This document shows, piece after piece, positions 16,067-23,763 of a DNA stretch of 45,136 bases; the first letter of the stretch is position 1; the number at the start of each line of letters is the position of its first letter. The stretch is from Fidelibacterota bacterium 408169. GTDB taxonomy: Bacteria > Fidelibacterota > Marinisomatia > Marinisomatales > TCS55. Below the pieces are notes generated by a model. The model was given only the letters and a program-made list of their open reading frames with translations, ran no database searches and had not been told where the DNA came from. A program made the position numbers and the translations under genes. The stretch covers positions 1-45,136 of the forward strand of contig NNSG01000014.1 in the NCBI GenBank assembly GCA_002256485.1, given 5' to 3'.

Positions 16067-18003
16067 GATCAAGCAGAGGATTTACTTATTTAGACACTAT
16101 CTTTGGCCTCACAGCATTGCTCCTGCTTATAGGGTTTATCTATGGATCTTTACAGCTGGTCAAGCAACGGACAATGAATAACAAGCTGACCACAATTGCA
16201 GATGCATTTTCCAATGAGATATTTAACGAATTGTCTCTCCGAATTTTTGATGAGAATATTGAGGACTTTAGAACGCTAGGGCTTACAATAAAAAATGATT
16301 TTGGAGCCGATGAATCTGAGAGTCAAGATGATTTTTCTACTTTAGACGATATTGATGACTTCCACGGGATTACCATTACCAATCCCGCATACGTAGGAAT
16401 GACAGCTAGTGTTGAACTGGACTATGTTAAGCTGGATACGATCAACTTAAATATAAATACATCAAACGCGCCAACCACACTAAAGCGTACGGAAATAGAA
16501 ATTTCTCATACTAGTTTGAGTAACCCATATAGAACATCTCGAATCTTTGGCGCAAATATGTTACCCGCTGAATTGATCAACCCACCCTATGTTACCAAGA
16601 TGCTGCTTGTTGACGAGACACCGGGTATAAACATCATTATGCCAGGAGATGCGCTGTCATTTAAGGTCGCATTTAATGAAGATGTATTTATAAGGGACCA
16701 AGAGGATGATTTTGCATTATACATCAATTTAAACTTTGGTATTTTGACAGGTGACATTGGAACATACCAGAACCGGTCCTCACTCCCAGGAGAGGTCAGA
16801 GCTAACTATGTATCAGGAAACGGTACCGATACACTAATGTTCAGGTACGAAGTAGAAGAGAATCACGCCAGTACAGATATTGATCAATTTTTAGGATACA
16901 CAAATGAATTAACTATCCAAAATGGGAGGCTCGTTAATAGTGAGGACAAGGAAATGATTAACTCTCTGCCTGGACCAGATTCAGAGGATTCTAATTTTGA
17001 TCAGTTCAATATAGTTGGTTTACTTGAACCGATTGAAAGCTATATCTACACCCAGGACCAAGTAGATCAATTCAATCAGCAAAATGAACAGCAGTTTATT
17101 GAACAGAGTATGCTAACAATTTTTAACACATGGGCTAGATTTGATGGCCAAAACTATAGTGACCGTGCGCCTTTTTCAGGTAATTCGCTTGCGTGGAGGA
17201 TGAATGCTGATCAGACCGCAGTGTTCATGCCATTAAATGTTGATCCCGCCAATGGTTTTGTTAGTCCAGATGCATTGGAAAATTATACGCTTGAAGCGAC
17301 ACTCGCAGGAGGCCCTGGTGATAATGATACTATCGGATTAATAGCTATTTTTTCAAGAGTCGATGATACAAGTTATAATGTAGCTGTCATAAGGTCGATG
17401 AATGGTTCAACACCAAATGGGAATAAAGGAGTTTTTGGTATTGTATCAGGAGAAGCAGGAGATCATACGATTGATTATAGTCATAATTCGAGAGTAGTGG
17501 GCATACCATCTCCAACAATAAGTCAAGGAGGCGTTTGGACAGATAGATATGTTCGTATCAAAGTTCAGAGAAATGGGAGTATCATTCGTGCATGGATAAA
17601 GCCTTCTCAATCAAGCCGAGCATCAGCGCTAGATGAAGATTATATTGAAGAATCATTGATTGAGATTGACATTGATGACCTTGACCATAGCCAACACTTT
17701 CAGGGGCCACAAAAATATGGCTACATTACCTTCAGTCAGCCAAACAGCACCTGGTATGATGTGGAACTTTTGGGGGGCGCAGGAAGCAGGTTAGATGTAA
17801 GTATATTGGTATCCGGAACAGGTAGTGATACCAGTGTAGATGAATTTAATCAAGCAAACGATGATGGTGTTTATGAAGAGCAAAATGTAGATGAAATCCA
17901 ATCGGCTCTTGGGTATCCACGAAAAGCAACCAATCCAAATACGGACATAGTGTTTCTTATCACCAGTGACAATGTCATTTTTTATCCTGAAGATTGGCCA
18001 TGA
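16063..18003 (+). CDS. Large minor-pseudopilin-like protein with ConA/LamG-like domain
   Basis: The protein has 646 residues and an ATGA overlap with the upstream gene. The N-terminus S-S-R-G|FTYLDTIFGLTALLLLIGFI is a variant prepilin signal with Asp in place of Glu at +5. An Ig-like beta module is seen around 180-290 (PPYVTKMLLVDETPGINIIM). The region ~365-570 resembles a concanavalin-A/LamG-type jelly roll: YTLEATLAGGPGDNDTIGLI, YNVAVIRS, VWTDRYVRIKVQRNGSIIRAWI and YGYITFSQPNSTWYDVEL. Ordinary GspI proteins have ~120 residues, so this one carries ~500 extra. It probably sits at the pseudopilus tip and may bind a polysaccharide or secreted substrate (inference). Confidence 0.75.
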   Translation: MRSSRGFTYLDTIFGLTALLLLIGFIYGSLQLVKQRTMNNKLTTIADAFSNEIFNELSLRIFDENIEDFRTLGLTIKNDFGADESESQDDFSTLDDIDDFHGITITNPAYVGMTASVELDYVKLDTINLNINTSNAPTTLKRTEIEISHTSLSNPYRTSRIFGANMLPAELINPPYVTKMLLVDETPGINIIMPGDALSFKVAFNEDVFIRDQEDDFALYINLNFGILTGDIGTYQNRSSLPGEVRANYVSGNGTDTLMFRYEVEENHASTDIDQFLGYTNELTIQNGRLVNSEDKEMINSLPGPDSEDSNFDQFNIVGLLEPIESYIYTQDQVDQFNQQNEQQFIEQSMLTIFNTWARFDGQNYSDRAPFSGNSLAWRMNADQTAVFMPLNVDPANGFVSPDALENYTLEATLAGGPGDNDTIGLIAIFSRVDDTSYNVAVIRSMNGSTPNGNKGVFGIVSGEAGDHTIDYSHNSRVVGIPSPTISQGGVWTDRYVRIKVQRNGSIIRAWIKPSQSSRASALDEDYIEESLIEIDIDDLDHSQHFQGPQKYGYITFSQPNSTWYDVELLGGAGSRLDVSILVSGTGSDTSVDEFNQANDDGVYEEQNVDEIQSALGYPRKATNPNTDIVFLITSDNVIFYPEDWP

Positions 18004-18545
18004 GATATTTTAAAACTATACAAATTAAATCACAAGGTTTCACGCTTATTGAAATGTTAATTGCAGTAACAATGGTTGGAATCATATTTCCTATGATATT
18101 TTCCGTGATGAGTTTCGCTCTGAATGGACTAACTGAAACAGAGCAGTTTCAAATGAAAAATATAAATCATAAACGATTATCTAATCGTCTTGAGGAAGAT
18201 TTTAGAACAATTACAAAATTTGAATATTTGTTTGATGATTCGGTCGGATTCTATACGATCCGAAATCATTTATTCCAGGACAAAGTTGAATTTGTTTTAG
18301 ATCAGAATTCATTATTTTATCGTATCAATTCCGGTGATAAGAAAAAAATCTTTAAAGATGTAAATACAGATTCATCAAAATTTGAATTTATTACCTATGG
18401 TGGTGACATATATGAGCCAGAGAACGGGTTATTCTTCATACCTCCCGAGCTTAATACTATGGATAAGTTTAGGTTGCGTCTTTTTTATAATGAGAGTGGT
18501 GTATTGCATAAAAAAATATATACAAAGGTCTTTGAACTAGAATGA
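18000..18545 (+). CDS. Minor pseudopilin (GspJ-like)
   Basis: The protein has 181 residues. The ATG at 18000 overlaps the preceding stop (ATGA); an in-frame TTG at 17994 is less likely. The prepilin signal K-S-Q-G|FTLIEMLIAVTMVGIIFPMI starts at about residue 14. Its size and the domain after the helix (RLEEDFRTITKFEYLFDD, KVEFVLDQNSLFYRINSG) match GspJ. The stop overlaps the next start by 4 nt, so the two are probably made in fixed ratio. Confidence 0.85.
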   Translation: MRYFKTIQIKSQGFTLIEMLIAVTMVGIIFPMIFSVMSFALNGLTETEQFQMKNINHKRLSNRLEEDFRTITKFEYLFDDSVGFYTIRNHLFQDKVEFVLDQNSLFYRINSGDKKKIFKDVNTDSSKFEFITYGGDIYEPENGLFFIPPELNTMDKFRLRLFYNESGVLHKKIYTKVFELE

Positions 18546-19600
18546 AAAAAAGTAAAGGAGGCATCACCCTACTGTTTGCTCTGATAGTGACTGTTTTCTC
18601 TCTTGGAGTATTATTTTTGTTAAACTATACATCTATCATCGGCTTTGAAATAAATAGGATAGATTATGTTAATACCCAGCTTAAGAATAATATTGAATCA
18701 GCAAAAAATATTTTAAACAGCTCTGATATACCTTTCTTTGATGAAGATAACCCGGTAACTATTCAGACAATCAATAACGGAACAATTCTCTTTAAAAAAT
18801 CAGAAAAAAGGGCAACAAAATTTTGGGGTCAACATAATTATGTTGATTTTGGAGATAAGAATGAACATAGATTAAGCAATCAGTTTACTATTTCGATTTG
18901 GTGCATGCCTCAAAATTTTCCCATAGATGGTATTGATTTACCTCTGAATAATGAATCAATATTAAGTAAAGGATCTACCAATACGGTGGATCCTGGAACT
19001 GGTTATGAATTTTTATTTATCAGGTACGATAATAATACAAAAGCTAGGCTCAAATTTTTTGTGACTCTTGAGAATGATGGTGGAGAACCGGAACTATTTA
19101 TAGTTCAAAAAGATAATATTGTTGATGATACCTGGCTCCATTGTGTTGTAACATACAATGGATCATTTTTACGGATGTTTATTAATGGTAATTTAGAGCA
19201 TCAGGTAGCTGCAGCGGGTAGCGTTTATTGGACGGATGGAGAAAGAAGGCTATATTTAGGTAAAAGAGGTACAACACTCTATTCTGGAATGTTACGCAAT
19301 GTAGGCCTCTGGTCAAATGCTCTAAGCGATGCAGGTGTCCTTGAAGCTCATACTAAGGGGCTCAATTTCAATCCACTTGTCAACGGAAATAATTATCAAC
19401 AAAAAGAAGATCTAAAGGCCTTCTACCGATTAAATGAAACAGGCGGACTCTATATATACGACAGCTCGATCTATCAGAATACAGGAACGATTACAAATAA
19501 CTTTATGAACCAATCAGCCTTTGTTACCGTTACAGATAGCTTCTCATTCTACATACAAACCAGCTACCTTGGACATTCACGGGTTGAATTTTATAAATAA
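18542..19600 (+). CDS. GspK/PilX-like membrane protein with LamG jelly-roll domain
   Basis: The protein has 352 residues. The short N-terminus K-S-K-G-G|ITLLFALIVTVFSLGVLFLL looks like a GspK/PilX hydrophobic helix with a glycine pair but no clear +5 Glu. Residues ~95-265 form a LamG-like jelly roll of the Laminin_G_3 type: NYVDFGD, FTISIWCMPQNF, DDTWLHCVVTYNGSFLRMFINGN and LYLGKRG, followed by a strand with YRLNETGG. Classical GspK has a helical insertion domain; here a lectin-like fold takes its place. It is the last structural gene of the cluster and is followed by the peptidase. Confidence 0.75.
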   Translation: MKKSKGGITLLFALIVTVFSLGVLFLLNYTSIIGFEINRIDYVNTQLKNNIESAKNILNSSDIPFFDEDNPVTIQTINNGTILFKKSEKRATKFWGQHNYVDFGDKNEHRLSNQFTISIWCMPQNFPIDGIDLPLNNESILSKGSTNTVDPGTGYEFLFIRYDNNTKARLKFFVTLENDGGEPELFIVQKDNIVDDTWLHCVVTYNGSFLRMFINGNLEHQVAAAGSVYWTDGERRLYLGKRGTTLYSGMLRNVGLWSNALSDAGVLEAHTKGLNFNPLVNGNNYQQKEDLKAFYRLNETGGLYIYDSSIYQNTGTITNNFMNQSAFVTVTDSFSFYIQTSYLGHSRVEFYK

Positions 19601-19631
19601 CCAATAGCAAGGATTTCATTAAAAATAATAC

Positions 19632-20099
19632 ATGAATACTGTAGCCATATTTCTTGTTGTTATTTTGCTTATCATTATATCAATGGTTGATATAAAATAT
19701 AAGCTGATCTATGACTGGCACTTGTTATTATTATTTATTGTTATTTCCTCATTATTATTTATTGAGAAGACCCAATTAGTAACAGCTGTCTCTGGGAGCC
19801 TATCATTTGGCGGCACATTATTTTTACTTGGTATCTTAGGCAAACTATTATTCAAAAAAGAAGCAATGGGTAATGGTGACACAAAATTAGGTTTCATTTT
19901 GGGACTCTTGCTAGGTTGGAAACTATCATTTTTAGCGCTCTACATTTGTTTTATAAGTGCATCAGTTATTGCAATATTATATAAATATTTCCTGAAAAAT
20001 AAAATAGAGACTATCCCATTTGCACCATTCTTATCTTTTGGGACTGTTATTGCATACCTATATGGGAGTGAATTAATAAATATATATTTATCATATTAA
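19632..20099 (+). CDS. Prepilin peptidase, peptidase domain only (A24 family)
   Basis: This 155-residue polytopic membrane protein has about five or six helices. The two catalytic aspartates of the A24 aspartic peptidases are visible: D20 in MVDIKYKLI and D83 in the AMGNGDTKLG (GxGD) motif. The N-terminal domain with the cysteine-rich methyltransferase part of PilD is missing, so the protein has the size of TadV/CpaA-type peptidases. It should cleave the prepilins encoded just upstream; N-methylation would need another enzyme. It lies 31 nt after the GspK-like gene. Confidence 0.93.
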   Translation: MNTVAIFLVVILLIIISMVDIKYKLIYDWHLLLLFIVISSLLFIEKTQLVTAVSGSLSFGGTLFLLGILGKLLFKKEAMGNGDTKLGFILGLLLGWKLSFLALYICFISASVIAILYKYFLKNKIETIPFAPFLSFGTVIAYLYGSELINIYLSY

Positions 20100-20214
20100 A
20101 GTTAATGATTTAAATAATGTAAATCTCACTTGATCCGGTTGTTTGGTTACCTTTATTTATTCTTACATTATAGACCATAGAATAGGAGCGAATCAGATGA
20201 CTCATTCCACAAAA

Positions 20215-20262
20215 TCACCATGAAGATTCTGAAGAGGATTTGGGTTTTATTTTTCTAGGCAT
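20215..20262 (-). other. Tiny ORF with a strong ribosome-binding site
   Basis: AAGGAGG on the minus strand, 5 nt before an ATG at 20262, heads a 15-codon frame (MPRKIKPKSSSESSW) that ends at a TGA. The ribosome site is among the best in the window. It is either the surviving start of a decayed gene or a leader peptide. No function can be assigned. Confidence 0.3.
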
Positions 20263-20296
20263 AATGCCTCCTTTTTAGTCAAATAACACCCGAAAA

Positions 20297-20322
20297 CAAA
20301 AAAAGCGCCGGGGCGCTTTTTG
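20297..20322 (+). terminator. Bidirectional hairpin terminator
   Basis: aaaagcgcc-gg-ggcgctttt is a perfect 9-bp stem with A-run and T-run flanks. It lies ~200 nt after the peptidase stop and probably ends transcription of the secretion cluster. Confidence 0.7.
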
Positions 20323-20400
20323 CTCCCGGTTTAGCAGTTTTTTTTGAGCCGCCTGCAAGTTGGGTTAAAGCACGGCCATATTCAATCAAGTTTAAATAAT

Positions 20401-20680
20401 TCAAATCGTTTGCAATCCGATTTCATGAAGATATGCAAAAGTAGGATCATAAAAATCTGGATTTCTTGTAGGATCTTCCGAGTCTCCTTCAGGGACAACA
20501 ATAACCATTCCTTGACGGGCTCTGGTTAATAATACTCTGTAAGCATTTTTTAGATAATTCTGTCTTTCAATTTTATGTATTTTTTGCATACCGAATTCAG
20601 ATCTGTCGGATCTCTGAACTCTAATGGATATTTTATCGTTTGTAGCATTATAATCATAGTGATTTACACCTTTTAAAGTA
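20401..20680 (-). pseudogene. C-terminal remnant of a DUF2075-type DNA/RNA helicase
   Basis: Only the end of the gene remains. From the stop at 20401-20403 the minus-strand frame reads back through YLKNAYRVLLTRARQGMVIV and PEGDSEDPTRNPDFYDPTF, the highly conserved C-terminus of the DUF2075/Schlafen-AAA-like helicases (helicase motif VI region). The frame stays open to about 20680 but the helicase Walker motifs are absent. A full-length family member has well over 500 residues. The break coincides with a palindromic repeat at 20678, which may mark the deletion point. A 62-residue protein starting at the internal ATG (20589) is unlikely to be functional. Confidence 0.75.
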
Positions 20681-20727
20681 GTGCAGACATTCCTGTCTGC
20701 ACTACGACAGGCAAGAATGCCTGTCGT
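20678..20727. repeat. Tandem palindromic repeat (two hairpins)
   Basis: gtagtgcagaca-ttcc-tgtctgcactac (perfect 12-bp arms, 20678-20705) is directly joined to acgacaggca-agaa-tgcctgtcgt (perfect 10-bp arms, 20704-20727). The two hairpins share CAGACA/GACAGG-like cores with the loop motif inverted. The form is that of dispersed REP-like intergenic elements. Beyond it, 20728-20950 holds no gene or structure I can support. Confidence 0.75.
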
Positions 20728-20950
20728 ACCTCTAAAGGGTCAAATTTAGTAAATCAAAACGGTTTTCTTCATTTATGTTATTTTCATTATTATGAATATT
20801 AATTGTATAATAAGCTTTGGTCCGTATTTTGCATAATTACCTAATCATTTAAGTATAAAACCAGCCTTCTTTCTCTCTAAAGAAGCTGCAGATCGGTAAA
20901 AACCCATCATATTGCCATTGCTGGATAAGCTCAAATGGACTGTTTTACCG

Positions 20951-21331
20951 TTATTTTAGCAGGACCTTCCAATGTCCGCCCCGTTTACCGCCTATGCGTT
21001 CAAGCACCCCTAATTTCTTCAATTTGGCAAGATGTTTTTGTATGGCTGAAGGGTTAATACCAACCTTATTGGCTAATTTCTTTTTCGTTATTGTTTCATC
21101 AACTAAAATATAATTAACTATTTCAATTTGCCTATCAGTCAATTGTTCTTTGTTTTTTAGACCACCTTTTAACTCATCCCGTATTGCCCGGACAATAAAT
21201 TCGATAAAGACGGTGCTGTCAGCCTGATTGTCTGAACTTTCCAACGCAGAATAATATTCCTGTTGTCTGTCTTTAATCAGTGTTTCAACTGTCTTAATAT
21301 ATACATATTTTTGAAGTTTTATAAAAAACAT
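20951..21331 (-). pseudogene. C-terminal fragment of a Fic family protein with winged helix
   Basis: The frame has 126 codons. KDRQQEYYSALESSDNQADS followed by TVFIEFIVRAI is the typical segment after the Fic core. Residues ~62-126 form an intact winged helix (TKKKLANKVGINPSAIQKHL, then GGKRGGHWKV). The catalytic HxFxDGNGRxxR loop that should lie upstream is missing, and upstream sequence does not continue it. The gene is therefore a 3' remnant. The surviving helix-turn-helix could still be made, since an ATG is present, but I see no ribosome site. Confidence 0.7.
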
Positions 21332-21428
21332 TCATGGACAAAATACCTTGAAAAGGTTTAATCTTACCGCCAATCAATCTGTAATTTACTGTAGCAAATT
21401 CAACCACAACCAAAAAGGATAAACACAT

Positions 21429-21779
21429 ATGGACGATTTTAGTATCTACCACAACCCCCGGTGAGGCAAGAGCAGGACAACACTGCAGCTGCTGCGTGAC
21501 AGCGGCGTCGAGCCAACAATTATAGAATATTTAAAAGACATTCCCACTGTGGATGTATTAAAAGATTTGTCAAGCAAATTGGGCAAACGCCCAAGTGAAT
21601 TTGTCCGCAAGGGAGAAACAGATTTTAAGGAAAACAATCTGAAAGAGGTTCTGGACGACGATGAGGCTCTTTTTGCCGCCATGGCGAAATTTCCGAAAAT
21701 TATGGAACGGCCAATTGTGGTTAAGGGCGAAAAGGCTGTCCTGGGGAGGCCTCCGGAAAATGTGCTGGAATTACGTTGA
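21429..21779 (+). CDS. arsC: ArsC/Spx-family reductase with in-frame UGA at the catalytic cysteine (candidate selenoprotein)
   Basis: The frame has 116 codons with one in-frame TGA at 21462-21464. The N-terminus MDDFSIYHNPR-[TGA]-GKSRTTLQLL aligns with the ArsC motif H-N-P-R-C-x-K-S-R, so the TGA replaces exactly the active-site Cys. The rest is intact and of family length. The three substrate-binding arginines are present in FVRKGE, ERPIVV and LGRPPE, and the frame runs to the TGA at 21777. AAGGAT lies before the ATG. A stem-loop at 21488-21506 fits a bacterial SECIS. If read as selenocysteine this is a thioredoxin-fold arsenate reductase-like enzyme. The alternative is a single nonsense mutation or sequencing error; decayed genes lie just upstream. 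Confidence 0.7.
21488..21506 (+). promoter_or_regulatory. Candidate bacterial SECIS stem-loop
   Basis: gctgctg-cgtga-cagcggc forms a 7-bp stem with one G-U pair and a 5-nt loop with G at loop position 2. The loop starts 30 nt after the in-frame UGA. Bacterial SECIS elements lie inside the coding region shortly after the UGA, with a small apical loop having a G near its 5' side. The distance and loop agree with what I recall of that model. The region also encodes conserved protein, so chance pairing is possible. Confidence 0.45.
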
Positions 21780-21822
21780 TAAAGAGAAATATCATTAAAA
21801 TTGATCCTGTGAAGTTGAACAA

Positions 21823-22239
21823 ATGAGTCATTTGGTAGAGAAAACTGAAGACGGGAAACGAGTATCCCCGTCCTTGCCTGAAGGTGTAAAAAACTATCTA
21901 ATAGACATTGATGGTACCATCTGTGACGATATACCCAATGAAGAACCGGAAAGAATGACTAATGCAAAATTATATCCGGATGCATTAAAAACACTAAACG
22001 GTTGGTATGATAAAGGTCACCAAATCACATTTTTTTCATCCAGATTAGAAGAGCACCGGGAAGTTACAGAAGCATGGTTAAAAGAAAATGGTTTTAAATA
22101 CCACAGTCTTTTATTGGAAAAACCCAGAGGCGGGAATTATCATTGGGTAGATAACCATATTGTTCGTGCGACCAGATTTGATGGGAAATTTACAGAGTTG
22201 GTGGAAAAAGAAGTGTCCATTCAAGTTTTTGAACCCTAA
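21823..22239 (+). CDS. HAD-superfamily phosphatase
   Basis: The protein has 138 residues. HAD motif I is YLIDIDGTICDD (nucleophile and acid Asp about residues 28 and 30), motif II is ITFFSSR, and a Lys/Arg-containing LLLEKPRGG is followed by WVDNH as a motif IV candidate. There is no large cap domain. The size and motifs fit small cytosolic HAD phosphatases of the polynucleotide-kinase-3'-phosphatase/LNS2-like type. The substrate cannot be inferred. It lies 43 nt after the ArsC-like gene and 10 nt before the asparaginase-like gene. Confidence 0.8.
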   Translation: MSHLVEKTEDGKRVSPSLPEGVKNYLIDIDGTICDDIPNEEPERMTNAKLYPDALKTLNGWYDKGHQITFFSSRLEEHREVTEAWLKENGFKYHSLLLEKPRGGNYHWVDNHIVRATRFDGKFTELVEKEVSIQVFEP

Positions 22240-22249
22240 GGAATAGAAT

Positions 22250-22735
22250 ATGGCTATACGCATATTTATCACCGGCGGCACCTTTGATAAAGAGTACAAT
22301 GAAATAACAGGCGAACTGTTTTTTAAGGATACCCACATGCGTGAAATCCTGGAACTGGGCCGAGCACACATTGATGTGAATATCCGCACACTTATGATGA
22401 TAGACAGCTTGGACATGACAGATGCCGACCGAAAAATAATCCTGGAAAATTGCAAACAGGTTGTTGAAGAACGGATTATAATCACCCACGGTACAGACAC
22501 CATGACAAAAACAGCCAAATGGCTGGCGGAAGCAAACATGGAAAAAACGATTGTCCTCACCGGCGCCATGATACCGTTTAAGTTTGGAACATCAGATGGG
22601 TTATTTAATATGGGCAGCGCCCTGGGATTTGTTCAAAGCCTGCCTCAGGGCGTCTACATCGCCATGAACGGAAGGTGTTTTGATTTTGATAAAGTGCAGA
22701 AGAACAAAAAAACAGGTATTTTTGAAGAGATTTAA
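22250..22735 (+). CDS. Single-domain asparaginase-like protein
   Basis: The protein has 161 residues, with AAGGAAT before the ATG. It carries the two threonine motifs of type I/II L-asparaginases, IFITGGTFDK (first Thr) and ITHGTDTMTKTA (second Thr with Asp), plus VLTGAMIP. Normal asparaginases have ~330 residues; this protein ends after the N-terminal domain with GIFEEI and an ordinary stop. Family members of this half length exist as stand-alone asparaginase-domain proteins, so it need not be truncated. Activity on asparagine is uncertain. Confidence 0.85.
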   Translation: MAIRIFITGGTFDKEYNEITGELFFKDTHMREILELGRAHIDVNIRTLMMIDSLDMTDADRKIILENCKQVVEERIIITHGTDTMTKTAKWLAEANMEKTIVLTGAMIPFKFGTSDGLFNMGSALGFVQSLPQGVYIAMNGRCFDFDKVQKNKKTGIFEEI

Positions 22736-22779
22736 AATTGTCTCCTATCCACAAAAATAATTTTTTAAAAGGAAATAAA

Positions 22780-23751
22780 ATGCATAAACACGTTTTAATA
22801 ATCATTTTGTTGTTTTCGGCAAATATGATAATGGCCAAGAGTCAGAGGCCGGTTAATACCTATTCCATTGTTGCTCTAGATGAAGAAACAGGAGAACTCG
22901 GTGTGGCGGTGCAAAGTCACTGGTTTTCTGTGGGGTCTCTTGTCCCTTGGGCTCAAGCCGGTGTGGGCGCAGTGGCCACACAGTCCTTTGTGAAAGTAGA
23001 ATATGGACCCGATGGATTACAGCTCATGAGCGAAGGGAAATCAGCGGAAGAAGCGTTAACCGCCTTGTTAGCCAAAGACGAAGGAAAGGCCGTTCGCCAG
23101 GTGGGCATGGTGGATGCCAAGGGAAACGCAAGAGCCCATACAGGAAAAAACTGTATAGATTTTGCGGGACATTTTGTTGGAAAAAATTATACGGTTCAGG
23201 CGAATATCATGGAAAAGAATACCGTACCCCAAGCCATGTCCAAAGCGTTTGAAACAGCAAAAGGTTCATTGGCTGATCGAATGCTGGCAGCCTTGGAAGC
23301 AGCCCAAAAGGAAGGGGGTGATTTGCGGGGGAAACAATCGGCTGCCATGTTAATCGTCAGCGGAACGCCAACGGGAATTCCCTATAAAGATGTGGTGATG
23401 GATTTACGCATTGAAGACCATCCAACGCCCATTAAGGAATTAAAGCGATTGATCCGAATTCATAAAGCCTATCATCATGCCAATAAAGGCGATCATTATA
23501 TGGAAACAGGGCAAACGGAATTAGCTCTGAAGGAATATGATATGGCAGCAAACTATTATCCGGAAAATCCGGAACTGCCTTTTTGGACGGCAGTTACTTT
23601 AGCCGGAGCAAACCGCGCGGATGAAGCACTACCCATTTTTAAGGATGTCTTTTCCCGGGATCCTCATTTAAAAATTCTAGTGCCACGGCTGGTAAAATCC
23701 GAGCTGTTTCCGAATGATAAAGACATTTTGCGGCGTGTTATGAATCAGTAA
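22780..23751 (+). CDS. Exported DUF1028 (Ntn-hydrolase-like) protein with TPR tail
   Basis: The ATG at 22780 with AAAAGGAA upstream is chosen over an in-frame codon at 22738. The product is 323 residues with a signal peptide ending in IMAKS (~20). The DUF1028 domain (~25-230) starts with NTYSIVALDEETGELGVAVQ and has WAQAGVGAVATQSF and GPDGLQLMSEGKSAEEAL, the family hallmarks. DUF1028 has an Ntn-hydrolase fold of unknown substrate. Two TPR-like helical pairs fill the C-terminus (~240-300: YMETGQTELALKEYDMAANY, then ADEALPIFKDVF). It is followed 12 nt later by the nuclease/phosphatase-fold lipoprotein. Confidence 0.9.
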   Translation: MHKHVLIIILLFSANMIMAKSQRPVNTYSIVALDEETGELGVAVQSHWFSVGSLVPWAQAGVGAVATQSFVKVEYGPDGLQLMSEGKSAEEALTALLAKDEGKAVRQVGMVDAKGNARAHTGKNCIDFAGHFVGKNYTVQANIMEKNTVPQAMSKAFETAKGSLADRMLAALEAAQKEGGDLRGKQSAAMLIVSGTPTGIPYKDVVMDLRIEDHPTPIKELKRLIRIHKAYHHANKGDHYMETGQTELALKEYDMAANYYPENPELPFWTAVTLAGANRADEALPIFKDVFSRDPHLKILVPRLVKSELFPNDKDILRRVMNQ

Positions 23752-23763
23752 TAAGTTCAATAC

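Noticed and set aside
20297-20727. CRISPR array
   Set aside because: The hairpins are single palindromes without regularly spaced direct repeats or spacers.
21429-21461. Starting the ArsC-like gene at the internal ATG 21549
   Set aside because: That start would remove the whole N-terminal active-site strand and helix, and upstream codons encode a well-matched ArsC N-terminus in the same frame.
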